A stretch of 64,000 nt of DNA from Pisaster brevispinus (lineage: Eukaryota > Echinodermata > Asteroidea > Forcipulatida > Asteriidae): the NCBI GenBank assembly GCA_023634235.1, contig JAMKCF010000012.1, positions 16,811,884 to 16,875,883 on the forward strand, read 5' to 3'. The stretch's first letter is position 1. Every line of letters begins with the position of its first letter. The translations under genes were made by a program, and so were the position numbers. The notes beneath the pieces are model-generated. The model was not told the origin of the DNA. It was given only the letters and a program-made list of their open reading frames with translations, and searched no databases. This document shows, in pieces, positions 23,458 to 34,400 of the stretch.

Positions 23458-23633
23458 TATAAGCACAGGAAATGTTGCTTAACAATTTTCTGCTAAACAA
23501 AAAGGAGCCGAATTTCAGTCACATGTGGCGCATGTGACATGTTTTTGTGTGTGCTGGTAACCTTCTTCTGATAAGCGTAATTAATTTGTGTTTAGCTACT
23601 TTTGTGCTTCAGTAGCTCCATGAAATTGGACGG

Positions 23634-25940
23634 CCGAACGTTAGCAAAACATGCAACCGTGTTGTTTTGCATTTATGGCTTTCTATAGTTTTCAACATCG
23701 GTTGGCAAAAACTCGGGCTGGACGTTGCAATAGAAAGGTCTATAAGAAAAACCGATGAAACCACGACCGGTTATAACCTCTGCGTATGTCTGTGTTCAAA
23801 TATCAATGCGAAGAAAATACAGTACTTCAGTTATCTATAAATACGCATTTCGCGAAACGTTTGAGCTCAACACAAACAAACAGAACTCTTTATTAGAGTT
23901 TGCTTTTAAATTGAGCTTTCAATTCCTTAAGTTCGTGTTCACTTAAGATACAGCATCTGTTGTAGTGTTTATTGCGAAAAGATACACATATTTATATATA
24001 TAAATGATTAATGAAGGCATTGTAGGGGTAGTGGTTGGCCCTTTTCGCGTTTAGATCAAAGCGTATGAAAGCGCGGCGCAATCCCGGTTTCATCTGTCAA
24101 CAATGGCGTAGTTGTTATTCGTGAGCATGCCCGGTATGAAGTCGGCCTGAGCACCATTGTGACTCAAAACGGATGAATCTCCGAGACTTGATGTTAAAAG
24201 TTTCGTCTTGGGTTGTTTGCTCAAAAAGCATGAGACTGTTTTGGGGGGCTTGATGGCCAAACAACCTAGGCACCTGCAGTGAGGATCGAGCCACATACTT
24301 ATGTTGTTTGATGTAAGCGGTATTTGTCGGTTGAAAATGATTAGAGTGAACTGGCGTTTCCGGAAATAAATCCAGAATGTACCATTCCTTTTTAGGTATG
24401 TTATAGTTGGTGTTGTTGATCGGAGCAGCGGTAGGCAAAACTTTAGGCCGGCAATTACCCAATGAACATTTCAGGCACTCGTCCGCGACCCACACCCGCT
24501 GATCGCCGACCGATCGAACTTCCTGCTACCTAACGGGCAAAATTGAAGCATATGTTTATGAGAATTGCGTGGAACTGATAAAACAAAAAGTTGAAAATTA
24601 CTATGGTTGAGGTGATATATCGATTGCAAGGCAATATTTGTTGCTTTCGACATCAATCATAGCTTGCGATTGAAAAAGTGGACTCGTTTATGTTTTCTGT
24701 TTCCTGTTTTTTGAGAAATGAGTAAAACACAGGTAGTTTTGATCTGGTGAGTCTTACGCCAACAACCTGACGTTAATAGAAAACAGTGAAACTATTCTTT
24801 CGTGACTCCTATATGACCGATTGAGCTTGAATCTTCACAGGTTTGTTGGTTCATGATTGTGTAAGTTGGTCACACAAAGTGCAGATGTGGTCTAAAGCCG
24901 AAGTTTGCTGCGTGCTTCATAAAGCATTCTCACAATCCATTCATTTGTATTTAGGTCGAGTCCTACGTTAGGTCGAACCCTCTTAAGAAAGGTCAAGGGG
25001 CTTCAAGATGTATATATAATATTTTTTTTAAAGCAGTAAAAGGCACTTGTGCGCCACATTATTTATTTATTTTGTATATAATTTGTTTTCTATTATTTTT
25101 GTTCTGGGTCTGGCCTAGCTATCGAAATAGAGCACAACGCATTAGTTTTACTAAATGTTTAATATGGGCCGCTGTCAGCACATACTGACATACTTTAATA
25201 TTTCCATTGTCTTAACCACATCGTACACACTGGTCAGCTCATATGCCATGATATCCTAAGCTGGACCATTCCACACGTCCTAGAGGGGTTGTCAATCAAC
25301 AGGGGTCAGTGATTAGGTTAGGAGAGGGGAAGGACAAAACTCTGCCAGCATCCTTATAGTACAAAATAGGTATGTCAATTAATCAAGGAAACAAACAAGC
25401 TTAAATTAATTCAGACATTACCTGGACATGTAAAAAACACACTAATAGTTCAAACAAAATCGTCGGGAAAATGTAAAACAAACTCTCGTAGCCTATGGAC
25501 ATGAAGAAGCTTGTGAGTATGTGCTGACAACTTAACACATGGGCATTGCAACCAAATAGGTACCTCACTGCAGTCCTCTAGGTCTATGATTGTAATCCCA
25601 AAACATTTCTATTATATGCATAAAGTTGGTGCTTCTGTTATTCTTCATGAAAACTTCTTTCGTCTAAAACGCTATAATTTGTTTGAGAAATACAGTTAAA
25701 CAGTAGAAAAAGCATCCTTCTCTATAGTTTAACCTAACACCAAAACAAGCAGTACATTTTCAGAAATGCTAACTAAATATTTAACAACCTTTCCCTATAA
25801 ACGCGAACATCCATTTCGTTGCAAATTTCACTTGGAAATTCTTATTGATTATATCCCTTGTAATTGCTGCATAATTTTAGATTTACGCAAGACGTTGTAA
25901 AGTTGTTGACTTGCCTTTGACATAATGATAATGTGCACAT
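23634..25940. other. Non-coding stretch, nothing recognised
   Basis: The longest frame (24115-24495 on the minus strand, 126 codons) has Cys and Asn scattered without a known pattern and no splice context. A TATATA run lies at 23993-24001. No gene is supported. Confidence 0.5.
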
Positions 25941-26070
25941 GACTTAGGTTCCTTTGATCTGATCAGTAGAGTGTGGGGTTCGAGTCCCAGTCATGACACC
26001 TGAGTCTTATTTACCACTAACTGCTTACGGTTTTATTGGCAGAGCATTAGGCACTTGCATTTGAGACCCC
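25941..26070 (+). mobile_element. tRNA-type SINE fragment
   Basis: GGTTCGAGTCC at 25977-25987 is a good RNA polymerase III B box. It is followed by CAGTCATGACAC, as in the SINE at 33960-34185 (GGTTCGAGACT then AGGTCGTGACAC). A weak A-box-like word lies upstream. The cloverleaf is not preserved, so this is not a tRNA gene. Confidence 0.5.
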
Positions 26071-27204
26071 CTTATCTGATCGTAGACTCCTTCCAAAGTT
26101 AGTCTAGCTCTCAATAGTCTGGTTTCAGGGTATCTAATTCGTCCTTGACGTCTACTTCTGCAAATTCAATATCTGTCAGGATCTCAGCTGCCCCCACATC
26201 ACTCCCTGTCATTTCGCCAGTTTGGCATTTTCCAATTTACAATATACCTCCTTCACCTTTTGTTGCACTATCGCGACTCGCCATCAAATGCTTCCGGATT
26301 CTCCTTGTAACTCTCTGATGAGATTCTTTTCAAGTTCTACTTGAGCTGTCCTCACTCTAAGCTCGTAATCGTGAATTTCTATGAATCTTTCAAAATCTGA
26401 TCTTTAAATATTGAGTTCTTGTTAGATTTTCCCCATTCCTTTATTCTAGCTGTTTAAATTAAAGCCATTCTTGAATTTCCCTAGTGAGGGTCTGGGTTAA
26501 TTAAGTTTGTGTCCATCTATCATCTTTCTATGTTTCTTTGCATGTTTGTGCTCCGTGTAGTCACAAGAACACCGATACTTCGGGTACAATGCATGCTTCC
26601 TCCGTAGTGATTTCCTCACTCAGACCTCATCCACTGGGGGTTTGTATCTTTCACTCGGTGTCTTGTCAGAACTTGTGCCTGGTTGCCTTTTCGTACTTGG
26701 TCTTTATGCATGTTCCGAGCTTCTTAACACGTTGGTTTCTCATTTAAAAATATAATTTCATACTATTAATCACATATCTCCTTAGAGTTGAGCTTTTAAT
26801 GGGCTCACTTGATGCAGTGAGGTTTGAGTTGCACCCACGCAAGTCCTACTCTGTCGCTTTTTCCGATGGGTGCAATGTCCTGTAAGTTTTCTCCCATGGT
26901 GAGTTCCTCTTTCCGTTCATCTGGATCTTCATATTTACTTTATCTTCTGTGATCCAAGTTCCGTATTTTTTTTGAAAGCTATTCTTTCTATATAGAGTTA
27001 TCGTCATGGTTGCAGTTAGTTGCAGTCATAATTTCTAGATCCTGTCTGACTTTAGACAGATGGTTTACAAGTTGACGAGTCCTTCTACGCTCTCATGTTG
27101 AAATATTTATGCATTTCAACATTTCATCCGCTTCCATCAGTGCACGTGTTGGTGAACTACATCACACTATGGCGGTCCCTTCTCGAGAAATTTTAGTCTC
27201 TGTT
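26071..27204. other. Non-coding stretch, nothing recognised
   Basis: T/C-rich sequence without coding signal or shared repeat. Confidence 0.5.
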
Positions 27205-27575
27205 TGAGTCAGCACACAGTCTGGTGGGTCCACTTCATGTATTTTTTCGACAGTTCACTGCTTGATCACTATCAGTAACCTCTTGTCCGCATAACCTGCA
27301 TTTTCTAACGTTAATTGGTACAGTGGACCCACTAGCAGCGCCTAACTGTTTCCATTCGAGTGTTGACTGTCGCCATCTTTGTTGTTCAGTGGTTCGAGTC
27401 ACCACACAGATGTCTGGTGGGTCCACTCCATGCAGTTTTTGACAGCTTCTTGCTTCTTTATCACTACCAGTGACCTCTTGTATATACATACCATACATTC
27501 TCTAGCGTTAATTAGGACAGTGCACCACCAGCAGGAACGGTAAGGTCACTGTTTCAATCTGAGTGAATTCGCCAT
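27205..27575. repeat. 193-bp imperfect tandem duplication
   Basis: CACACAGTCTGGTGGGTCCACT at 27213 recurs as CACACAGATGTCTGGTGGGT at 27402. Thereafter TTTTTTCGACAG, TATCAGTAACCTCTTG, TCTAACGTTAATT and GTCGCCATCTTTG each have a counterpart 185-195 bp later. The copies differ at many positions, so this is older than the 11.8-kb duplication. Each unit ends with a GCCATCTT (YY1-like) word. Confidence 0.5.
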
Positions 27576-28084
27576 CTTGGATTTTCCCACGGGTCAGGGT
27601 TAGAATAATGTTTAACATTCCTTATTTGCTACAGACTTCGATCTAGTATTTCTGCCAATTACAGATGCTATTGTGGGGGGTCTAAATTAAACAGTGCCTA
27701 AATTGGCTGCCAACAACCGTACAGTGGATGCTCTTCCTCTTCTGAAATTGTCATCAACCACAGCCGCCATCTTTGGTAACGCCCTCTGTGGTAAGACACT
27801 GAACCCTTATAATTATAGCTTCGTCCTTCGGATGGGATGTACATACAGCCGTACTGGTCCTGCTTGTTGTTTAATGCACGTCAACAAAAACCCTCTAGTT
27901 GAGGGTGTTTGTCGGCTGCATTCTGGCATGTTGGATGCAGAATCTGCCGCATCAGTCTTTTCAAACCTTTGTGAAATCGCTTTCAATCGACAATACAAGG
28001 GAATCTAGGATACAATTATTTGTTGTTTTGCCCTCACACCGATGTGTATCTTAAGCACTGTACACTCAGTATTTTTTCCAGGTT

Positions 28085-28145
28085 TTGTGAAAAACAAAAA
28101 AACAAAACACAGGCATATCACTAGGGTGGGATTCGAACCATACTA
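28085..28145 (-). mobile_element. tRNA-type SINE fragment, minus strand
   Basis: GGGATTCGAACC at 28128-28139 is the reverse complement of a B box (GGTTCGAATCCC). On the minus strand it continues ACCCTAGTGATATGCCTGTG, which I recall as following B boxes in starfish SINEs. Only this end is preserved. Confidence 0.5.
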
Positions 28146-28984
28146 GAATATAGGATAGTTTACACGCAAAGGCTTGGCAAGCTGGAAGTAAAAAGTAATC
28201 CAAAGCCCAAACATGCAACCGTGCTGACTTTCATACCCAATGTTTTACCTTTAAAAGGCGTCCCGAGTAAGACATGTTTAAGGTCGTCGAAGCTTCTACA
28301 CTCTTGAAAAAAAAATGCGAGTAGTATGTGTCCCCCTTGGACAGGCATTTATTTAGTATTCATGGGTTTGACAGTCTAGCTGGCAGAGGTATTTGCAGAT
28401 TGAAAGTGCTTGTAGAAATCTTTTCAGGCAGCGCTAAGTCAGCGCGAAGTCGGCGCGTATAAATATCGGGCGAAAGTGGTCGTGTTGCTAGCGGCAAATC
28501 ATTATCATCACCTCATACTGTATTAATCCCCATGTATAAGGCAAAAGCTGTCATTTTCTGTTGACATTATCCAAACTAAACCGAATGCAAGACCTTTATC
28601 TTGTTTCAGACAAAACACGGGGTTGGTTGTTAAATATGTTAGGTCCAGTCTGAAAACGCACCGATTATAACGTTTATGCCAGTGGCCCGACCTCGCTCCC
28701 ATGGTGGATCGATCTCGCTGTGCAATTTCCCCTGCATGCATTGCTCGTTCACAACGAGAGGGATCGATACGGCGCGTTGTATTCTTTTGTGGAAGTACTG
28801 CTTCAAAAACGGAAATTTTTCCCAAAACAGGAAAAGTACATTTTTATGGATTTTTCACGTAAACACTTAACAAGTCCGCCACGGTCAAATGGTTATTTTT
28901 TTGGGTAATACTTAGTGGAATGAAATTACTCAGGAGGCAAGACAATTTGAAAAGCCCAAATACACCCTCCATGGAAGTCTAATA

Positions 28985-29560
28985 ACCTACTGTTGCCATT
29001 ATGTCGGCGAACAAACATCTTTGAGCACGATTACGACTTCCCTGGGAAGTCGCCATTACCCATAGCTAGGAGGATGTTTTCATCCCAAGAGATAATTTAT
29101 CCAGAGAAGTTGGCATTGGGAAGTCGTCACCTTTTGTTCATGTAAGGTCCTCTTACCGATATAGATATACATCTCTGGATGGCGAGCTCTTTTCAGTTGG
29201 ATGACGATTTACCCGAGATCTGAGGAAGAAAGGAATCTAACATCTTACAAGAAGACTGACGGTTCTTAGGAAATCATCCAACTTTCATTACACCATTATC
29301 CTTTATATAAACCTTCCAGGGAAGTCGTCTTCCTTCTTCGAAGACGTCTTCCTTCTTCGAAGACGTCAATCAATCTTGTGCAGAGAACTTCGGGAAGTCG
29401 CCATTCCGAGATAACTCATCTGGGGATGTCGACATCCTGCTGGTAGGATGTTGTAACCTCGAGAGGGTTTCTCGGGTCCTCGTGAGATTGTTTTCTTTTT
29501 AGGATCTCGACAATTTGGATGCACTTCCGAAGCACTGAACTTAACCGGGTGACTTGATTG
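28985..29560. repeat. Complex GAAGTCG-rich repetitive tract
   Basis: The word GGGAAGTCG occurs repeatedly (about 29044, 29119, 29309 and 29393), along with AGGATGT, GATGTCGACATCC and CTCATCTGG. At 29326-29365 the 20-bp unit GTCTTCCTTCTTCGAAGAC is directly repeated, and the unit itself folds (GTCTTC..GAAGAC). It is probably a decayed satellite-like family. Confidence 0.5.
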
Positions 29561-30705
29561 AGAATGTCGAGCTACTAACGCGCTCTGTGAAGTTTACAGC
29601 AAATTTGTTCTTCTCTCAGCAAACCTTAAAGTCCAATACGAGCTCTGCTCCTTGTAGTCTGCCGTTATGTTATTTTGCCTTCTCTCTGTTTTATTGCAAC
29701 TGTCTGCAAGCTTGTTTTTAGTTCTATTGTATACTGTAGGATGAACATTTGTTTTGTGCTTTTATACAACCTGATTACGATAGGTTAAATCTTATTTGAA
29801 GGTAATTTTACTGTTTTTGTGTGTGTAATGTTGTAGAGCTTTTATTGTCTTAATGACAGTCATAGAATCCAAAGTTGCCGATATTTAAAACAAATAATGT
29901 TCACGGGTAATTCAATCATTGAAGTTAAAGTTGCTGGTGTTATTGTTGGGTTTTTTTTCCTCATTTTTTTCTTTCATTAAATTTTTGTCGCATATAGAAC
30001 GTTATGAATTCTCCCCAGACTACTACTGTTCCTTCATTTGATGAAGTTTTTCATACCAGCACAATGCGGCCACTGCCAGCTGCGTTTCCTCCCACAACGG
30101 AACAGTCTTGCACCCAAACCTTGCACATATAGAATCCAGGTCTCGTGACGACACCAGCTCTTCATCAATTCGTTCATTTTCGAATGTTCGAGGTCGATAA
30201 GAGTACACCCAAGGGGCAACGGTTCAATTGTTTCGAAATCTAGCAATGGTGATATAAGGGGACGGGGGGGGGGGGGCTGAAGGAGACTCCCTGAATTATG
30301 CAAACTTTCCACCTCGAGGCAACGTTATTGGGAGGTAATCATACCGGCAAGGCGGTCTTATGCATACATACAGTTTCTTGGTCCTTTTTGAAAAATACTT
30401 CAACGACGGGGAGAACGATGAGCGGTACAGAGGTTTCCAAACTCGTGAATCGTCATGAACATGCTCTCCCTCCATTCGATGCGGCATTTTATGACCCATG
30501 GCATACACAGTATTCATAAATAAACTTACAAACTCAATCATGATTAATGACAACTTGCGTTGTTCTAAATTACAAACATTACAACAGGATAAGGTGGCTC
30601 AGAAAACTCAACAAAAAAAACATGTCAACCGATTTTACTCGCTGGTTTCCAATGGTTATTATTGTCAAGTAATAAGCCAGAAGGGAAACTGACTGTAGGT
30701 AAATT
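29561..30705. other. Non-coding stretch with a G12-type tract
   Basis: A G-rich run lies at about 30263-30277. Overlapping small frames at 30034-30553 have no domain. Nothing else recognised. Confidence 0.5.
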
Positions 30706-30821
30706 TTAAACAATTTGGAGTTGAACAGAGAAAAATTTACTAGAGATGGACTTGAACCAGAGGTCGTTGGTTCAAGTCCCGCTCTAGTCAACTTTTCTTC
30801 GTTCAATCCCAAATTGTTTAC
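30706..30821. mobile_element. Full-length palindromic MITE with B boxes on both strands
   Basis: The whole 116 bp folds on itself. TTTAAACAATTTGG, GTTGAACAGAG and ACTAGAG at the left are mirrored by CTCTAGT, CTTCGTTCAATC and CCAAATTGTTTACA at the right. The centre is GGACTTGAACC and GGTTCAAGTCC around a 10-nt loop. The central words are polymerase III B-box-like on each strand, so it may have arisen from a head-to-head tRNA-SINE end. No tRNA cloverleaf and no coding capacity. Confidence 0.5.
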
Positions 30822-30899
30822 AAAGTCCTGACCGGACAGTAACTGTTTGAAATACTGATCAATCAGTTAAATTGTTGAATAGTTAAACAGCTTCGCAAG

Positions 30900-31884
30900 G
30901 AGTTTGAGTATTTGTTTGTTTGTTTGTTTGTTTAGTTGTTGTTGTTTTTTATTTTTTGAAATAACATTTTGTACAAATTATGCTTTCTCGTATAGGCCAA
31001 GCAGTGTGGCAATAAAGTTATTTACACTTAGGTTCTTATCACAGAGTGTATAATGATTCCCTCTGTGTAGCACTTCGCATTGTATTCACGATGACAACTC
31101 AATCAGCAGCATCATGTCCAGCCCAACAATTGTAATCTAAGATTTAAATTAATTTCTGTGCAAAAATTAGTTTCTGATGATGATACTGTTGCAGACCACT
31201 TAAGTTTGTAATGTAATATTCCCCTTAACCCTGGACGAGGGAATGGCACCAATCACAGCACTTAGTACTCTCACAAGAAAGTCTTTATAGTTTAACATCG
31301 TCCAAGATTTGAGATCGTCCAAGCAAAGTATGAAATAACTTGATTATAAACCACCCTGCTAATAAAACACATTGTCAATCAATTTTAACAGTAAATTGAG
31401 AAACTAATCGCCCGTTAAAAGTGGCAACGCTAGCCGAGTGGAATGACCTGTGTTTTTAAAGGATGCTATACCGTGTCGAGTCCTCCAAGCCGGAGTTGTT
31501 CCCAGGTGGAAGTTGGGGAAGGAAGGCCATCGACTCGTTGGCTTGGATAGGGATTTGTAATGCCGAGTACGTGCTGAACTGACGCAGGCGCCGGCTGATT
31601 GAAAAATCACGTGGGACCCTGGTTTGATTTCCACGCTCGATCCGGGTAAACACACTGGTGAAATTGAATGATTCATTTCTGTCATTATAAACACGCCCGT
31701 GTAGTAAGAGCAGTGGATTTGATCAAGGCCTACAGAGAGAAATTCTATCAAATAATTCTGAGCCAAAATGAAATTAGTACCCATCGGACCACTTTTTTGA
31801 TTGAAAATTATGTTAAACATTGTACAGAGCTTTTGGTATATTACACAAAAAATGTTCAATTTATGGAATTCTTTCTGTACACTC
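30900..31884. other. Non-coding stretch with a (TTTG)n tract
   Basis: A TTTG tandem run lies at about 30907-30932. The 151-codon minus-strand frame at 31404-31859 shows no recognisable domain. No gene is called. Confidence 0.5.
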
Positions 31885-32078
31885 TACAGTTCCCAGGTCC
31901 AAATTGACCCGGGTTCCGGTTCCCAGGGACTCTGACCCATTTTCGAGTAAGGATGACCCGGGATTTCTGTCAAACTTACCCCTAATCTGATGCAGAGTCT
32001 GAGTGATAATCTGAGTATTGATCAGTGTCCGGATCGACCTGACACCGGAATGGGTCAGGACTCGGAATAAAATCTGAT
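31885..32078 (+). repeat. Dispersed repeat family C, copy 2
   Basis: CCCAGGTCCAAATTGACCCGG, GTTCCCAGGGACTCTGACCC, GATGCAGAGTCTGAG and AATGGGTCAGGACTCGG are present. The words match fragments at 10128-10190 and 34188-34400. Its right edge abuts the hAT-like MITE at 32079. Confidence 0.5.
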
Positions 32079-32275
32079 CAGGGCCCAATTTCATAGAGCT
32101 GCTTAAGCAGAAAATAATGCTTAACAATTTCCTGCTAAGCAGAAATGAGCAGGATACCAGTCACAAATTGTACACGTGACATGGTAGTTTGGCTGGTAAC
32201 CTTATTCTGGTAAGTAAAATTGTATTGTGCTTAGCAAATTTTTGTGCTTAAGCAGCTCTATGAAATTGGGCCCTG
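32079..32275. mobile_element. Intact 197-bp hAT-like MITE with perfect 31-bp TIRs
   Basis: The left end begins CAGGGCCCAATTTCATAGAG and continues CTGCTTAAGCA. The right end is its exact reverse complement, ending AATTGGGCCCTG at 32275. The interior is itself partly palindromic (CTGCTAAGCAGAAATGAGCAG; TGCTTAGCA) and has no coding capacity. CAGGG..CCCTG ends are typical of the hAT superfamily, but the flanking 8-mers do not match, so superfamily assignment is tentative. Perfect TIRs suggest a recent insertion. Relics lie at 5981-6026 and 22881-23633. Confidence 0.5.
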
Positions 32276-32366
32276 GAAGTTTTCAGTTTGTAAACTTGAA
32301 ACCCTCGTGCATACTAAATCATTCTGTAACGACAGTATTCCATACTTTTCAAAATGTTTTTTAAAG

Positions 32367-32780
32367 GCAGGGCATACTTTTGGTAATAATTGTCAAACAC
32401 CAGTATCCTCACTCGGTGTATCCCAACATAAGCATGAAATAACAAACCTGTGAAAATTTGGGCTCGTTTGGTCATCGTAGTGCAAGAAAATAATGAAAGA
32501 AAAATCACCTTTGTTGCATTGTGCGCTTTCAGATGAATGACAAAGGCTTCATGCCTGAAGTCTTTCTCAAATTCAATTATTATTAATGATTTATTATTGT
32601 TTAGGGGGACTTACCTCTTTCTGCAAAACATACACTTCATACTACAAAAGGAGTCGTTGCTCACAATGTTGTATAACATCAACCGCTCTCCAGTGCTCTT
32701 TACAAAGTAAGTTTTTGTGGTCAAATTTTTTTTGGAGTAATTAACCAAACTTAAGGCATACCCTCCCTTCAACCAGAAAC
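32367..32780 (-). mobile_element. Family A element, copy 2, near full length
   Basis: It begins AAAGGCAGGGCATACTTTTGG and ends with the decayed counterpart CCAAACTTAAGGCATACCC. Inside, read on the minus strand, are AAAACTTACTTTGTAAAGAG, CACTGGAGAGCGGTTGAT and GACTTCAGGCATGAAGCC, as in copy 1. CATGAAATAACAAACCTGTG near 32424 is also found in family B (57998), so the two families share an internal module. There is no transposase. Confidence 0.5.
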
Positions 32781-33959
32781 ATTTCAAAACTGGTTTAAAC
32801 CATAATCTCACATCATTGGTTTCTGGAAGAGTACATACCTTTTTATCCTCCAGTGTATACCAAACTAACATTAAACCTGTGAAAATCCCATGAAATTCGG
32901 TTTTCTCGTTTGCGCAAAGACAACGAGAAACGGTTTGTCCCTTTATGCTCGCTCATATATCCGGCTTAATTCGATTGCAGCAATCGAAATAAGGAAATGT
33001 GATTTACCATTTCCTCGACCTAACCACTTCTCTGGAGGATGGGTACTGGCATGAACATTCTTATCAGTGAGGTTTCAGATTGTAGCCCTCGATTTCTTAC
33101 CAACCCTGTACTTTGAATTTAAGATCATCCCTAGATCACATACCATTCTGCATGAAGTTGGTAAAAAAAATAAAATAAAAAAAACCACCTAAAAATAGTA
33201 CCAAAAGTTAGACATTTGACCTAGGCTATGTACTGTATTATGGGGTAACCAGTACTTCTGTAATGTGGTTATTTCAAAGACTGGCTCTGGGAACCTCTAC
33301 AATAATTGGCAATAGAATTGTATAACCTTGGCATGGTTTCGCTGCACAGGTCGGACATGGTAACCAAGCTTGTTATTTGGTTTGTCTGTCCTGGTCACGT
33401 CAGCCACGAGTATAAAGATGCACAATCCGTATGTTGGGATTGTTCAAATTCCACTGATAAATCGAAACGGCATATTAATAATTTTCGAGGTTGACAAATT
33501 GGTATCTTAAAAATAGAAATCTAGACGACTACGTCAATAAAAGAAATGTATTTATAAAATGTTTTCATGTAATGGGCGATTGATGGCGGACATCATTGGA
33601 TTGGAGTTGTAATTTTTTTTCTTAGGGTACTCGAAATAAAGGGGGCATAATGTTAAAAGACAGTGTTCTTATTGGTTGTTTCTACCATTTAACTCTGTGG
33701 TAGCCGAACCGATACTGGAAGAAAAAAACAGACTGGTTTCTTTTGAAGAAATAGAACAGACTTACTCCTAACTTTGCTATATGCGAACAAGAAGCCATAC
33801 AAAGGTGGCGGTAAAGGAATACAAGTCACAATATTGTGTGTAGCGCACGACGTGTGTATACCTTCAACATGGAAGTTTGTGTTCTGAATTGTGACAATTT
33901 GTAGTTGTATGCTTGTATTCAATCCAATTGAACGTAAGTAATCAAACAACTTCATTTAT
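32781..33959. other. Non-coding stretch, nothing recognised
   Basis: A-rich run at 33160-33185. No coding signal or shared repeat could be defended. Confidence 0.5.
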
Positions 33960-34185
33960 GGCTTGTCGTAGTTGGTCTGTCTGTCGTGCACATAACCCGG
34001 GTTCTAATAGCTGAATCAACGTAGCGTGGGTTCGAGACTAGGTCGTGACACGTCTGTGCTAGAGCAAGACACTTTTGGCTGCCGGTGTTGCATACTCCAA
34101 ATGAGTTGAGAAGGTTTTAGAAATGTACAGGGCCCGATGAGCAGGGGGTAGTAATGTCAGGCGCTTTGAGGGGCCTTCACTCTCA
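33960..34185 (+). mobile_element. tRNA-type SINE
   Basis: B box GGTTCGAGACT at 34029-34039 is followed by AGGTCGTGACAC, AGAGCAAGACACTTTTGG and GTACAGGGCCCGATGAGC, then CAGGCGCTTTGAGGGG. That word order (B box, GTCGTGACAC, GAGCAAGACACTT) is characteristic of tRNA-derived SINEs in echinoderms as I recall them. No clear poly-A tail or target duplication is visible. Confidence 0.5.
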
Positions 34186-34187
34186 AA

Positions 34188-34400
34188 AGTCCCGGGTCAG
34201 AACTGATCCGGATTCTGGGTTCCAGGGGCCTGACTTACGGGTCAGGCTGACCCATTACGGGTAGGCTGACCCGGAAAGTTGTTAAAAAATTGGAGTTTAA
34301 CTCAGACTCTGCATCAGTTTGACCCATTTCTAGGTCATTTCGGCATGTTATTCCAAGTCAAATTGACCCAGAAATGGATCCGGGTCAATTCTTACCCAGA
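34188..34400 (+). repeat. Dispersed repeat family C, copy 3, most complete
   Basis: It opens GTCCCGGGTCAGAACTGATC and closes GATCCGGGTCAATTCTTACCC, whose reverse complement restores the opening motif, so it has loose terminal inverted repeats. Internal GGGTCAGGCTGACCC is a dyad. CAGACTCTGCATCAG matches copy 2 in reverse orientation. Confidence 0.5.

Larger units (their letters stand above)
22881..23633. mobile_element. hAT-like CAGGG MITE split by later insertions
   Basis: CAGGGCCCACTTTCATAG and AGCTGCTTTA (22881-22908) match the left end of the intact element at 32079-32275. Its remaining interior and right end (AAATGTTGCTTAACAATTTT, CTGGTAACC, AGTAGCTCCATGAAATTGG) resume at about 23458 and end near 23632. 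The 550 bp between are another element, so this copy was interrupted after it landed. The intact family has CAGGG..CCCTG ends as in many hAT elements, but an 8-bp target duplication is not evident. Confidence 0.5.

Noticed and set aside
23860..23875. Hammerhead-like copy suggested by GCGAAACGTTTG
   Set aside because: Lacks the upstream box and the outer helix.
24115..24495. 126-codon minus-strand frame with scattered cysteines
   Set aside because: No recognisable spacing of cysteines, no signal peptide and no family resemblance.
25977..25987. tRNA gene suggested by GGTTCGAGTCC
   Set aside because: No acceptor, D or anticodon arms can be drawn around it; it fits a SINE B box.
30770..30780. 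tRNA gene suggested by GGTTCAAGTCC
   Set aside because: The surrounding sequence is a palindrome and cannot form a cloverleaf; it belongs to a MITE-like element.
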